NCBI GenBank assembly: GCA_945871905.1
Contig: CAMBXL010000001.1
Location: 186,001-250,000, forward strand
Source: Chitinophaga pinensis
GTDB lineage: Bacteria > Bacteroidota > Bacteroidia > NS11-12g > UBA955
DNA: 64,000 nucleotides
Direction: 5' to 3'
Shown: positions 26,224 through 34,466 of the stretch, piece after piece
Numbering within the stretch: the first letter of the stretch is position 1
Layout of the letters: every line of letters starts with the position of its first letter
The notes under the pieces: generated by a model
Database searches by the model: none
Told to the model about the DNA's origin: nothing
The model's input: the letters and a program-made list of their open reading frames with translations, nothing else
Translations under genes and position numbers: made by a program

Positions 26224-26264
26224 CAAAAAAAAGTCTAGAAGTTTTTGTAAAATTTTAGCACTTT

Positions 26265-26298
26265 TTTGTCTGTTAAATGGATAAAAAACGTAAGTTTG
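26265..26298 (+). promoter_or_regulatory. Putative fumarase promoter
   Basis: TTTG (26265-26268) and TAAGTTTG (26291-26298, perfect TAnnTTTG) are separated by 22 bases. Transcription would begin near 26304, downstream of the ATG at 26277, which supports the ATG at 26325 as the true fumarase start. Confidence 0.5.
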
Positions 26299-26324
26299 TG
26301 GCCATAAAATTAGTTTATTTAGAT

Positions 26325-27740
26325 ATGTCAAATACAGATTTCAGAATTGAAAAAGACACAATGGGAGAGGTTAAAGTACCATCGCATGTGTATTGGGGAG
26401 CACAAACACAACGTTCGTTAGAAAATTTTAAAATTGGTAATCAAAAAATGCCAATTGAAATAATAAGAGCTTTTGCTATTTTGAAAAAAGCCGCAGCTAT
26501 TACTAATAATAAATTAGGGGTTTTGTCTCTTACTAAGTGTGATTTAATTTGCTCAGTTTGTGATGAGATATTAGAAGGTAAATTAGACGATCAGTTTCCT
26601 TTGGTAATATGGCAAACAGGAAGTGGAACTCAAAGTAATATGAACGTGAATGAGGTTATTGCCAACCGTGCACACGTTATCAATGGTGGTTCTTTGTTAG
26701 ATGAAAACAAAGTGTTGCATCCTAACGATGATGTAAATAAGTCGCAAAGTAGCAATGATACTTTCCCAACTGCCATGAGTATTGCTGCATACAAGCAAGT
26801 AATAGATTATACCATTCCGGGAATTCAATCCCTTAAAACGACCTTAAAACACAAGTCAAGAGACTTCAAAAATATCATTAAAATAGGAAGAACCCATTTT
26901 ATGGACGCAACGCCTGTAACTCTTGGTCAAGAATTTTCGGGCTATGTTCAACAATTGAAAAATGGTGTTGAAGCCATCAACAGAAGTTTGGTGCCTGCTA
27001 GTGAAATTGCACTGGGTGGAACAGCCGTTGGAACAGGAATTAATACTCCTAAAGGTTACTCAGAATTGGTGGCCAAAACGATTGCTGAATTGTCTGGATT
27101 GCCTATTGTTTCTGCGCCAAATAAATTTGAGGCTTTAGCAGCTCACGATGCAATGGTTGAATTGCATGGTTCCCTGAAAAGAGTGGCGGTAAGTTTAATG
27201 AAAATTGGAAATGACATCAGAATGTTAAGCAGTGGTCCAAGAAGTGGAATAGGTGAAATTTTAATTCCAGACAATGAGCCAGGAAGTAGTATCATGCCGG
27301 GCAAGGTAAATCCAACACAATGTGAAGCATTAACAATGGTGTGTGCTCAAGTAATGGGTAACGATGTTGCAGTTACAATAGGAGGTTCAAATGGCCATTT
27401 TGAATTGAATGTTTTCAAACCGCTTATAGCATCCAATGTATTACAATCGGCACGTTTATTAGGAGAAGCAGCTTTGAGTTTTGATGTAAATTGTGCCAGT
27501 GGTATAGAACCTAATTTGGCTGAAATTAAAAATAAGTTAGACAATTCATTGATGTTAGTTACCGCATTAAATACGCACATCGGGTATGAGAATGCTGCTA
27601 AAATTGCTAAAAAAGCACACAAAGAAAATACAACATTAAGACAAGCCGCTATCGACCTAGGATTGCTAACAAATGAACAGTTTGATGAATGGGTAAAGCC
27701 TGAAAATATGATTGGTAATCCAGATGAAGTAATTTCATAA
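26325..27740 (+). CDS. fumC: Class II fumarate hydratase
   Basis: The start at 26325 gives 471 residues, close to the usual 460-470 of FumC, and '[14 protein letters not shown]' then aligns with known N-termini; the in-frame ATG at 26277 would add 16 poorly conserved residues and lies upstream of the predicted transcription start. The fumarase/aspartase signature '[11 protein letters not shown]' is present, as are '[14 protein letters not shown]' and '[11 protein letters not shown]', typical of class II enzymes. The enzyme interconverts fumarate and malate in the TCA cycle without an Fe-S cluster. It is a single-gene transcript ended by a strong hairpin. Confidence 0.97.
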   Translation: MSNTDFRIEKDTMGEVKVPSHVYWGAQTQRSLENFKIGNQKMPIEIIRAFAILKKAAAITNNKLGVLSLTKCDLICSVCDEILEGKLDDQFPLVIWQTGSGTQSNMNVNEVIANRAHVINGGSLLDENKVLHPNDDVNKSQSSNDTFPTAMSIAAYKQVIDYTIPGIQSLKTTLKHKSRDFKNIIKIGRTHFMDATPVTLGQEFSGYVQQLKNGVEAINRSLVPASEIALGGTAVGTGINTPKGYSELVAKTIAELSGLPIVSAPNKFEALAAHDAMVELHGSLKRVAVSLMKIGNDIRMLSSGPRSGIGEILIPDNEPGSSIMPGKVNPTQCEALTMVCAQVMGNDVAVTIGGSNGHFELNVFKPLIASNVLQSARLLGEAALSFDVNCASGIEPNLAEIKNKLDNSLMLVTALNTHIGYENAAKIAKKAHKENTTLRQAAIDLGLLTNEQFDEWVKPENMIGNPDEVIS

Positions 27741-27766
27741 TTCTAAAAAAAAATATCAAAAAAAAT

Positions 27767-27797
27767 ATCCCGCTTTGAATAAAAGCGGGATTTTTTT
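27767..27797 (+). terminator. Rho-independent terminator after fumC
   Basis: A perfect 10-bp stem (ATCCCGCTTT, 27767-27776, with 27782-27791) has a 5-base loop and is followed by seven T. It is preceded by an A-rich stretch. The rest of the 207-base gap up to 27947 holds only the candidate promoter of the next gene. Confidence 0.9.
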
Positions 27798-27932
27798 ATT
27801 GATTTCACTTAAAAAACGTATTCATCTTTTAAAAAATAGAAAAAAGTTATTTTTTTAATACTATAAGAAATCATTTTTAAAATTTGCATTTATAAATCAA
27901 TTTTTTTTATCTGTTTACTTGAGTATTTTCAA

Positions 27933-27940
27933 TAAATTTG
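27933..27940 (+). promoter_or_regulatory. Putative -7 element of the carboxyltransferase gene
   Basis: TAAATTTG matches TAnnTTTG exactly and ends 7 bases before the ATG at 27948, so the mRNA would be nearly leaderless. I found no good TTTG at -33. Confidence 0.4.
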
Positions 27941-27947
27941 CAAGTAC

Positions 27948-29585
27948 ATGTCGAACGAACAAAATATTGAATTTAATATCAATGAGGATTTTAATAAGCA
28001 ACTGGTTTATCAATTAAAATCTAAGTTTACCAGAGTAAGTTTGGGGGGTGGTGAAAAAGCTGCAGCTAAACAAAAAGCTAAAAATAAACTTTTAGCCAGA
28101 GAGCGTATTGCCTATTTGCTTGATGAAAACAGTCCTTTTGTTGAAGTTGGTGCTTTTGCGGGTGATGGTATGTATGCTGAGTATGGTGGTTGCCCTAGTG
28201 GTGGTGTCGTTTGTGGAATAGGAACTGTAAGTGGCAAGCAGTGTATGGTTGTTGCCAATGATGCAACCGTTAAAGCAGGCGCTTGGTTTCCCATTACTGG
28301 TAAAAAAAATCTGAGAGCTCAAGAAATAGCCATGGAAAATCGTTTGCCTATCATCTATTTGGTGGACAGTGCAGGCGTGTTCTTGCCTATGCAAGATGAG
28401 ATTTTTCCCGACAAAGAACATTTTGGACGCATTTTTAGAAACAATGCCATTATGAGTAGTAAAGGGATTACTCAAATTGCTGCCGTTATGGGAAGTTGTG
28501 TGGCAGGGGGCGCTTATTTGCCTATTATGAGTGATGAAGCACTGATTGTGGATAAAACAGGCTCAATATTTTTGGCAGGTAGTTACTTGGTTAAGGCAGC
28601 AATAGGTGAGGACATTGACAATGAAACATTGGGAGGAAGTATTTCTCAATCCGAAATTTCAGGGGTTATAGATGACCGATTCCCTAATGATGAAGCTTGC
28701 CTTGATAGAATTAAATTTATAATGGATAAAATTGGGGCTTTTGAAAAAGCTGGTTTCGATAGAAAAGTACCTGCTAAGCCCCTCAAAGATATTAAAGATT
28801 TATATGGCATTTTATCCAAAGACAGAGCAAAGCCATATAATTCATTAGCGCTCATTGAAACTTTGGTCGACAATGGTGAGTTTGAACAGTATAAAGAAGG
28901 GTATGGTCAAACGATTCTGTGCGGCTATGCGCGAATAGAAGGTTGGGCTGTAGGTATTGTGGCCAATAACAGACAAATTACCAAAAGTAAAAAAGGGGAA
29001 ATGCAGTTTGGTGGTGTCATATACAACGACAGTGCAGATAAGGCTGCACGTTTTATAATGAACTGTAACCAAAAGAAAATACCGTTAGTGTTTCTTCAGG
29101 ATGTTACCGGTTTTATGGTGGGTAGCAGAAGCGAACATTCAGGAATTATAAAAGATGGGGCCAAAATGGTAAATGCCATGAGTAATAGTACGGTGCCAAA
29201 ATTTACAATTATTATTGGGAATAGCTATGGTGCGGGCAATTATGCCATGTGTGGTAAAGCTTATGACCCGCGTCTTATATATGCGTGGCCAAGTGCAAGA
29301 ATTGCGGTAATGGGTGGTGAACAAGCCGCCAAAGTATTGTTGCAAATAGAGAAAGCAAGTTTGGAAGCGAAAGGTGAAACCATTACACCTGAAGCTGAAA
29401 AAGCACTGTTAGATAAAATTATGGCAAGGTATGAGGAACAATTGTCTCCTTATTATGCAGCATCTCGTCTGTGGGTTGATGGTATAATCGATCCTATTGA
29501 AACAAGAACTGTTATAAGCCAAGGAATAGAAATGGCAAACCATGCCCCCGTTCAACCGTTTAATGTCGGGGTTATTCAAACCTAG
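27948..29585 (+). CDS. Acyl-CoA carboxylase carboxyltransferase (beta) subunit, methylcrotonyl-CoA type
   Basis: This 545-residue protein has the two crotonase-like carboxyltransferase halves. 'GGCPSGGVVCGIGTV' and 'DSAGVFLPMQDEIFPD' with 'HFGRIFRNNA' are typical of the methylcrotonyl-CoA carboxylase beta branch; 'GNSYGAGNYAMCGKAYDPR' and 'WPSARIAVMGGEQA' mark the acyl-CoA and biotin-binding second half. It transfers the carboxyl group from carboxybiotin to a branched acyl-CoA in leucine degradation, or to a related substrate. The biotin carboxylase/carrier alpha subunit is not encoded next to it, so it must come from elsewhere in the genome. The substrate is inferred from motif resemblance. 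Confidence 0.9.
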   Translation: MSNEQNIEFNINEDFNKQLVYQLKSKFTRVSLGGGEKAAAKQKAKNKLLARERIAYLLDENSPFVEVGAFAGDGMYAEYGGCPSGGVVCGIGTVSGKQCMVVANDATVKAGAWFPITGKKNLRAQEIAMENRLPIIYLVDSAGVFLPMQDEIFPDKEHFGRIFRNNAIMSSKGITQIAAVMGSCVAGGAYLPIMSDEALIVDKTGSIFLAGSYLVKAAIGEDIDNETLGGSISQSEISGVIDDRFPNDEACLDRIKFIMDKIGAFEKAGFDRKVPAKPLKDIKDLYGILSKDRAKPYNSLALIETLVDNGEFEQYKEGYGQTILCGYARIEGWAVGIVANNRQITKSKKGEMQFGGVIYNDSADKAARFIMNCNQKKIPLVFLQDVTGFMVGSRSEHSGIIKDGAKMVNAMSNSTVPKFTIIIGNSYGAGNYAMCGKAYDPRLIYAWPSARIAVMGGEQAAKVLLQIEKASLEAKGETITPEAEKALLDKIMARYEEQLSPYYAASRLWVDGIIDPIETRTVISQGIEMANHAPVQPFNVGVIQT

Positions 29586-29599
29586 AATGATAAATCCAT

Positions 29600-29627
29600 A
29601 AAAAAGCCTCACTTGTGAGGCTTTTTT
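29600..29627. terminator. Bidirectional terminator between convergent genes
   Basis: A perfect 13-bp inverted repeat (AAAAAAGCCTCAC with a 2-base loop) is flanked by A-run and T-run so that it works on both strands. It serves the carboxyltransferase gene (+) and the protease gene (-). Confidence 0.9.
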
Positions 29628-29654
29628 ATGGAAGTCGTACGTTATTTAATATTA

Positions 29655-31211
29655 TTACTTTACAGAAGCGGCTGCTTTTAACGCTGCGTCTGCATTAATA
29701 ATGCCTCCAGTTGTGCAAAGTTTTTTGTATTTTGTTTTTTTCTTTGACCCCGGAATGCTTACTTTTTGTGTAGGTTTTATGGATGAATTTTCAATAACTG
29801 CTTTTACTTGTGCCGCTGTTAAGTTAGGGTAGTACAAACGTATCAGTCCTGCCAAACCTGCAGTTACCGGACTTGCCATACTTGTGCCACTTAATGATTC
29901 ATATTTGTTGTTAGGAACTGTGCTGTATATTTCCACTCCAGGTGCAAATACATTCACTGTTTTGGATCCAAAGTTTGAAAATTCAGCAGGTTGTTGGTTT
30001 CTGTCACTTGCACCAACTTCTATCCAAGTGCTACATCTTTTGCCATCGGCATAAAAGGGGGTAGGGTAATTGGATTCTTTGTCTATGTTTTTAGAGTCGT
30101 TGCCTGCTGCATGTATCAATAAAACATCTTTACTCTCTGCATATTTTACAGCATCATCAACTATAGTTTTGTTAAATGAATAAGCTTTACCGAAACTCAT
30201 GTTAATCACCTTTGCACCATTGTCTACAGCGTAACGAATAGCATTTGCCACGTCTTTATCGCGCTCATCGCCATTTGGAACAACTCTAATAACCATAATT
30301 TGAACATCTGCTACAACGCCATTCATGCCTATACCGTTGTTTCTAATAGCACCTATAATGCCACCAACATGCGAACCATGCTCGCCATCCGGTCCTTTTA
30401 CTTCATTGTTGCCGTATGACTTGTTACTAGTATTGGTATAATCATCTCCAATAATATATCTTGGGTCATATTTTAAGTTTAAATGGTATTGATAAACTGA
30501 ATAAAAATAGTTGTGAGCATCTTCAAATTCTTTGAAAACTCTTGCAGGTGTAATGTTTTGTTTAGTAGAAGTGCCCAATACAATGTTTCTCCCAATTTTA
30601 GATTCGTTTTTTGTAGGTTCGAATTTTTCTATTTTTTCAATACTTACATCGGTAGTGCCTAACTCCATTTTTAAAGCATCTAAATAGGATTTGATGTTTT
30701 TGTAAGTGTTGTAATAAGATTCAGCTTCTGTGTATTTTTTAGTATGTATTTTTTCTAATTCTTTGAATCTAGCAAATTCTGCTTTTTCACTTTTGCTAAT
30801 GTCTTTTTTGGTTTTAGTGCCAAATTTTTTCTGGTAATCACGCAATAATCTAGTTAATTCTAAATTGTCGTATTCTACATCTTTTTCAGAACCGCCAATA
30901 AAATCCCAACCATTGATATCATCTACATAACCATTTAAGTCATCATCAACAGAGTTTCCGGGGATTTCTTTTTTGTTTACCCAAATATTGTTTTTCAAAT
31001 CGTCATGTTGAATATCGATACCATCGTCAATAACTGCAACTATTACAGTGCTTGAATTGGCAGGTTTAGGGTTGTTTTTAATGGCATTTTCTAGGTCAAT
31101 CCCCAAAGTGGTGTCTTGGGTCGAAAATTTTAAATGCCAATCTTTAGGATAGACCTGTGCGCTAAGTGAGGTGCCTACTATTAAGGCGATAATAATGAGA
31201 ATTCTTGTCAT
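29655..31211 (-). CDS. Subtilisin-like (S8) serine protease, exported
   Basis: This 518-residue protein has a signal peptide ending near 'SLSAQ'. The catalytic triad of peptidase family S8 is complete: Asp in 'VIDDGIDIQHDD', His in 'HGSHVGGIIGA' and Ser in 'SGTSMASPVTAG'. An insertion of roughly 170 residues rich in lysine and glutamate lies between the Asp and His blocks. There is no C-terminal T9SS domain, so the protein probably stays in the periplasm. The gene follows the SppA gene after 29 bases and the two may be cotranscribed; a shared role in turnover of exported proteins is possible but not shown. Confidence 0.93.
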   Translation of the reverse strand: MTRILIIIALIVGTSLSAQVYPKDWHLKFSTQDTTLGIDLENAIKNNPKPANSSTVIVAVIDDGIDIQHDDLKNNIWVNKKEIPGNSVDDDLNGYVDDINGWDFIGGSEKDVEYDNLELTRLLRDYQKKFGTKTKKDISKSEKAEFARFKELEKIHTKKYTEAESYYNTYKNIKSYLDALKMELGTTDVSIEKIEKFEPTKNESKIGRNIVLGTSTKQNITPARVFKEFEDAHNYFYSVYQYHLNLKYDPRYIIGDDYTNTSNKSYGNNEVKGPDGEHGSHVGGIIGAIRNNGIGMNGVVADVQIMVIRVVPNGDERDKDVANAIRYAVDNGAKVINMSFGKAYSFNKTIVDDAVKYAESKDVLLIHAAGNDSKNIDKESNYPTPFYADGKRCSTWIEVGASDRNQQPAEFSNFGSKTVNVFAPGVEIYSTVPNNKYESLSGTSMASPVTAGLAGLIRLYYPNLTAAQVKAVIENSSIKPTQKVSIPGSKKKTKYKKLCTTGGIINADAALKAAASVK

Positions 31212-31240
31212 GTTAATATAATTGTATATAAGGGGTAAAA

Positions 31241-33001
31241 TTAATGAATAAATAATTCATAAGGAAGTCGTGTTTGAAATCCTTGTGACTGTATGCCGCT
31301 TAATAAAGATTGGTAGTAATGGTGAAAAATACCCAAGTCTTGAGCTATTTTTTTGTTTATCAATTCATTGCCACCTTGATTGAACAATTGTGTAATAGGG
31401 TCTTCAATTTGAGGGAAACTTACCATTTTGTAGGTTTTTAAATTGGCCATTTTAGCAGCCATTTTAATAGCATCATTAATGCCTCCAATACGGTCAACCA
31501 AGCCTCTTTCCATGGCGTGTTGTGCTATCCAAACATGCCCTTGGGCGTATTTCTCAAGTTCAGCACTGTCTATGCCTCTGCCTTTTTCGACTATAGTCGT
31601 AAAGTCGTCGTAAATTCTGTTAACCATTTGTTGCAAATACATTCTTTCTCCGTCGCTCAATGGTTTGTCTACTCTGCCAAAATCTGAATATTGCCCCGTT
31701 TTGACACTCTCTATAGTCAGTCCAAGCTTTTCGTTGAATAGTTTTTGCATGTTAGGGAATAATCCAAATACGCCAATTGAACCTGTTAAGGAGTTGGAAC
31801 TTGCTAGTATTGTGTCTGCCAAACAGCTAATATAATAGCCACCACTTGCTGCCACATCACCCATGGAAACAATAATTGGTTTTTTGCCTTTACACAATGC
31901 TATTTCTCGCGTTATAATGTCACTTGCCAAAGCACTGCCGCCGGGAGAATTTACTCTTAATACGATGGCTTTTATGTCTTTGTCTTCACGGGCTTTAATA
32001 ATCACTTTGGCCAATGAGGTGCTGCCTATGGAATTGTTATTACCCTGACCATCTACAATTTCTCCTACCGCATACACCACTGCAATTTTGTCGCTCGATG
32101 TGTTTTTTTCTGACTCCCCACTGTTTAAGTATGAACTGGCTTTGATAACGTGTTTGTTTTTTGAGTCTTTGCTGCCTATCGCTTTTCTTATTTTATTGTG
32201 AACGTCATCCTGATAGGTTAAGCCATCAATTAAGCCAAAATTAAACGCGTCTTTGGGAGATTGAATAGTGAATTGGTCTATCGCCATTCTTAGTTGATGG
32301 GTGTCTACTTGTCTTGATTCTCCTATTTCAGCTATTAAGTTGTGATACAATTGATGGATGTAAAAAGAGATTTGTTCCCTGTTTTCTGGACTTAATTCTT
32401 CTCTAGTAAACGATTCAATAGCCCCTTTGTAAGCCCCAACTTTAACATATTGCATCTCTATTCCTAGTTTTTCAAAAGCACCTTTGTAAAACATCACATT
32501 TGCTGATAATCCATTTAACAGGATATTTCCTGTTTTTTCTATGAAAACCGAATCAGCGATTGAAGCTAAATAATAGTTTTTCTCATCGTAATAAGGTGCC
32601 ATTGCATAAATAAACTTCCCTTTTGATTTAAAATCTTTTAAAGCGTTTCTAACCTCAGAAAGGGTTGCATAACCACTGTTGTTTAAATTCGTTTTTAGGT
32701 AAATGCCTTTGATTTTTGGGTCGTTTTTAGCTCTGTTGATTATTTCCAAAAGATTGTCTAATCCTAAGAATGATTCGCCCATTTCGGGGTTTAGTAAACT
32801 TAAAAAAGCCTGACTGCCTCGTTCTTGAATTTCATAGTCTAAATTCAGTTCCAAGACAGAGTTTGATTTAACACTTACTTTGCCTTCTGTACCTGAATTG
32901 ATTAAACCTAAGAGCGTGAAAAACAAGAGAACTCCTATGAAAATAAAGGAGATAAATACCCCAAAAATAGTCGCTAATGTATATTTTAAAAAGGATTTCA
33001 T
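31241..33001 (-). CDS. sppA: Signal peptide peptidase SppA, 67K type
   Basis: The ATG at 33001 gives 586 residues with the N-terminus 'MKSFLKYTLATIFGVF', a typical membrane anchor; the frame extends upstream only with a GTG. It has two crotonase-like halves as in the E. coli 67-kDa SppA. The catalytic lysine is expected in 'VGAYKGAIESFTREELS' and the nucleophilic serine in 'VNSPGGSALASD'. It cleaves leftover signal peptides within the inner membrane as a tetramer. It probably shares a transcript with the subtilase gene downstream. Confidence 0.95.
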   Translation of the reverse strand: MKSFLKYTLATIFGVFISFIFIGVLLFFTLLGLINSGTEGKVSVKSNSVLELNLDYEIQERGSQAFLSLLNPEMGESFLGLDNLLEIINRAKNDPKIKGIYLKTNLNNSGYATLSEVRNALKDFKSKGKFIYAMAPYYDEKNYYLASIADSVFIEKTGNILLNGLSANVMFYKGAFEKLGIEMQYVKVGAYKGAIESFTREELSPENREQISFYIHQLYHNLIAEIGESRQVDTHQLRMAIDQFTIQSPKDAFNFGLIDGLTYQDDVHNKIRKAIGSKDSKNKHVIKASSYLNSGESEKNTSSDKIAVVYAVGEIVDGQGNNNSIGSTSLAKVIIKAREDKDIKAIVLRVNSPGGSALASDIITREIALCKGKKPIIVSMGDVAASGGYYISCLADTILASSNSLTGSIGVFGLFPNMQKLFNEKLGLTIESVKTGQYSDFGRVDKPLSDGERMYLQQMVNRIYDDFTTIVEKGRGIDSAELEKYAQGHVWIAQHAMERGLVDRIGGINDAIKMAAKMANLKTYKMVSFPQIEDPITQLFNQGGNELINKKIAQDLGIFHHYYQSLLSGIQSQGFQTRLPYELFIH

Positions 33002-33106
33002 TGATGTTATTCTTATAATTAATCTACAAAAATTCACTATCTAATCTACTAATTTCTTTTATTTCGATAAACATTCTATTTTAAGGATAAATTTAATTTA
33101 AATCTT

Positions 33107-33114
33107 TATTTTTG
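33107..33114 (+). promoter_or_regulatory. Putative -7 element of purB
   Basis: TATTTTTG is a perfect TAnnTTTG and ends 5 bases before the ATG at 33120. Transcription would start at or next to the first base of the start codon, suggesting a leaderless mRNA. Confidence 0.45.
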
Positions 33115-33119
33115 CTCCA

Positions 33120-34466
33120 ATGTTATTGAATGAATTGTCCGCAGTAAGTCCAATTGATGGCCGTTACAGATCTAAAATCCAAAATTTAGCGCCCTATTTC
33201 TCTGAATTTGGTCTTATAAAATACCGTGTTCAAGTTGAGGTGGAATATCTAATTTACCTAAATGCTTCTCCCATTTCGGCCTTTAAACCTTTGTTTAGCT
33301 CAACCCAAATTGATAGCCTCCGAAATATCTACTTGAATTTTACTGAGGAAAATGCGCTTGAAATTAAAAACATTGAAAAAACAACGAACCACGATGTGAA
33401 AGCAGTTGAATATTTTATTAAAAGTCAAATCGAATTATTAGGATTATCAGCTTTTAAAGAATGGGTACACTTTGGACTGACAAGTCAAGATATTAATAAT
33501 ACTGCAATCCCTCTAAGTTTAAAAGAGGCATTAGAAAATGAAATCCTTCCTCAATTAAACGCCGTTGTTAATACTTTAGAAAAACATGCTGACAGTTTTA
33601 AAGACATTCCGATGTTGGCAAAAACCCACGGTCAAGCAGCAAGTCCAACCAAACTTGGGAAAGAGTTGAATGTGTTTGTAGTGCGTTTGAAAGAGCAAAT
33701 AAAACAACTTAATGCAATCCCTTTTTCAGCTAAATTTGGTGGCGCCACAGGGAATTTTAATGCCCATTACATCGCTTTCCCTCAAACGGATTGGCATTCA
33801 TTTGGTCACTCTTTTGTAAACGAAGTGCTAGGATTACACAGAAGTTTCCCAACTACTCAAATTGAACATTATGACAATTTAGCGGCCTTGTTTGATGCTT
33901 TTAAAAGAATAGATACCATCTTAATTGACCTTTCAAGAGATGTGTGGCAATATATTTCAATGGATTACTTTAAGCAAAAATTAAAGGAAGGTGAAATTGG
34001 TAGTAGTGCCATGCCTCATAAAGTAAATCCTATCGATTTCGAAAATGCTGAAGGGAATTTAGGGATAGCAAATGCCATTTTTGAACACCTAGCAGCTAAG
34101 TTGCCTATTTCTCGTTTACAAAGGGATTTAACCGATTCTACAGTGCTTAGAAATGTTGGAGTTCCTTTTGCGCATTGTCTTATTGCTTTCAGTAGTTTGC
34201 AAAAAGGGTTGGATAAGTTAATCATTAATGAAAGTGCCATCCGTCAGGATTTGGATAACAATTGGGCTGTTGTTGCCGAAGCTATTCAAACCGTTCTTAG
34301 AAGTATCGCATACCCTAATCCATACGAAGCGCTTAAATCACTGACCAGAACTAATACGCATATAGGTGAAAAGGAGATTAAGGATTTTATTCAATCACTA
34401 GAAATTGATAAAGCCGTAAAAGAAAGGTTAAACCAAATAACTCCGCAAAATTTCACGGGTTTTTAA
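33120..34466 (+). CDS. purB: Adenylosuccinate lyase
   Basis: This 448-residue protein belongs to the E. coli-type branch of adenylosuccinate lyase: 'LNELSAVSPIDGRYRSK' at the N-terminus, 'TSQDINNTAIPLSLK' and the fumarase-superfamily signature 'GSSAMPHKVNPIDFENAEGN'. It acts twice in purine synthesis, releasing fumarate from SAICAR and from adenylosuccinate. Its stop codon abuts the stop of the convergent OmpA-family gene with no base between them. It is transcribed alone. Confidence 0.97.
   Translation: MLLNELSAVSPIDGRYRSKIQNLAPYFSEFGLIKYRVQVEVEYLIYLNASPISAFKPLFSSTQIDSLRNIYLNFTEENALEIKNIEKTTNHDVKAVEYFIKSQIELLGLSAFKEWVHFGLTSQDINNTAIPLSLKEALENEILPQLNAVVNTLEKHADSFKDIPMLAKTHGQAASPTKLGKELNVFVVRLKEQIKQLNAIPFSAKFGGATGNFNAHYIAFPQTDWHSFGHSFVNEVLGLHRSFPTTQIEHYDNLAALFDAFKRIDTILIDLSRDVWQYISMDYFKQKLKEGEIGSSAMPHKVNPIDFENAEGNLGIANAIFEHLAAKLPISRLQRDLTDSTVLRNVGVPFAHCLIAFSSLQKGLDKLIINESAIRQDLDNNWAVVAEAIQTVLRSIAYPNPYEALKSLTRTNTHIGEKEIKDFIQSLEIDKAVKERLNQITPQNFTGF

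Noticed and set aside
26277-26324. Upstream ATG adding 16 residues to fumarase
   Set aside because: It lies before the predicted transcription start and the added residues do not resemble fumarase N-termini.
27798-27932. Possible small RNA in the 207-base gap after fumC
   Set aside because: Beyond the terminator the sequence is AT-rich without stable stems; nothing supports an RNA gene.
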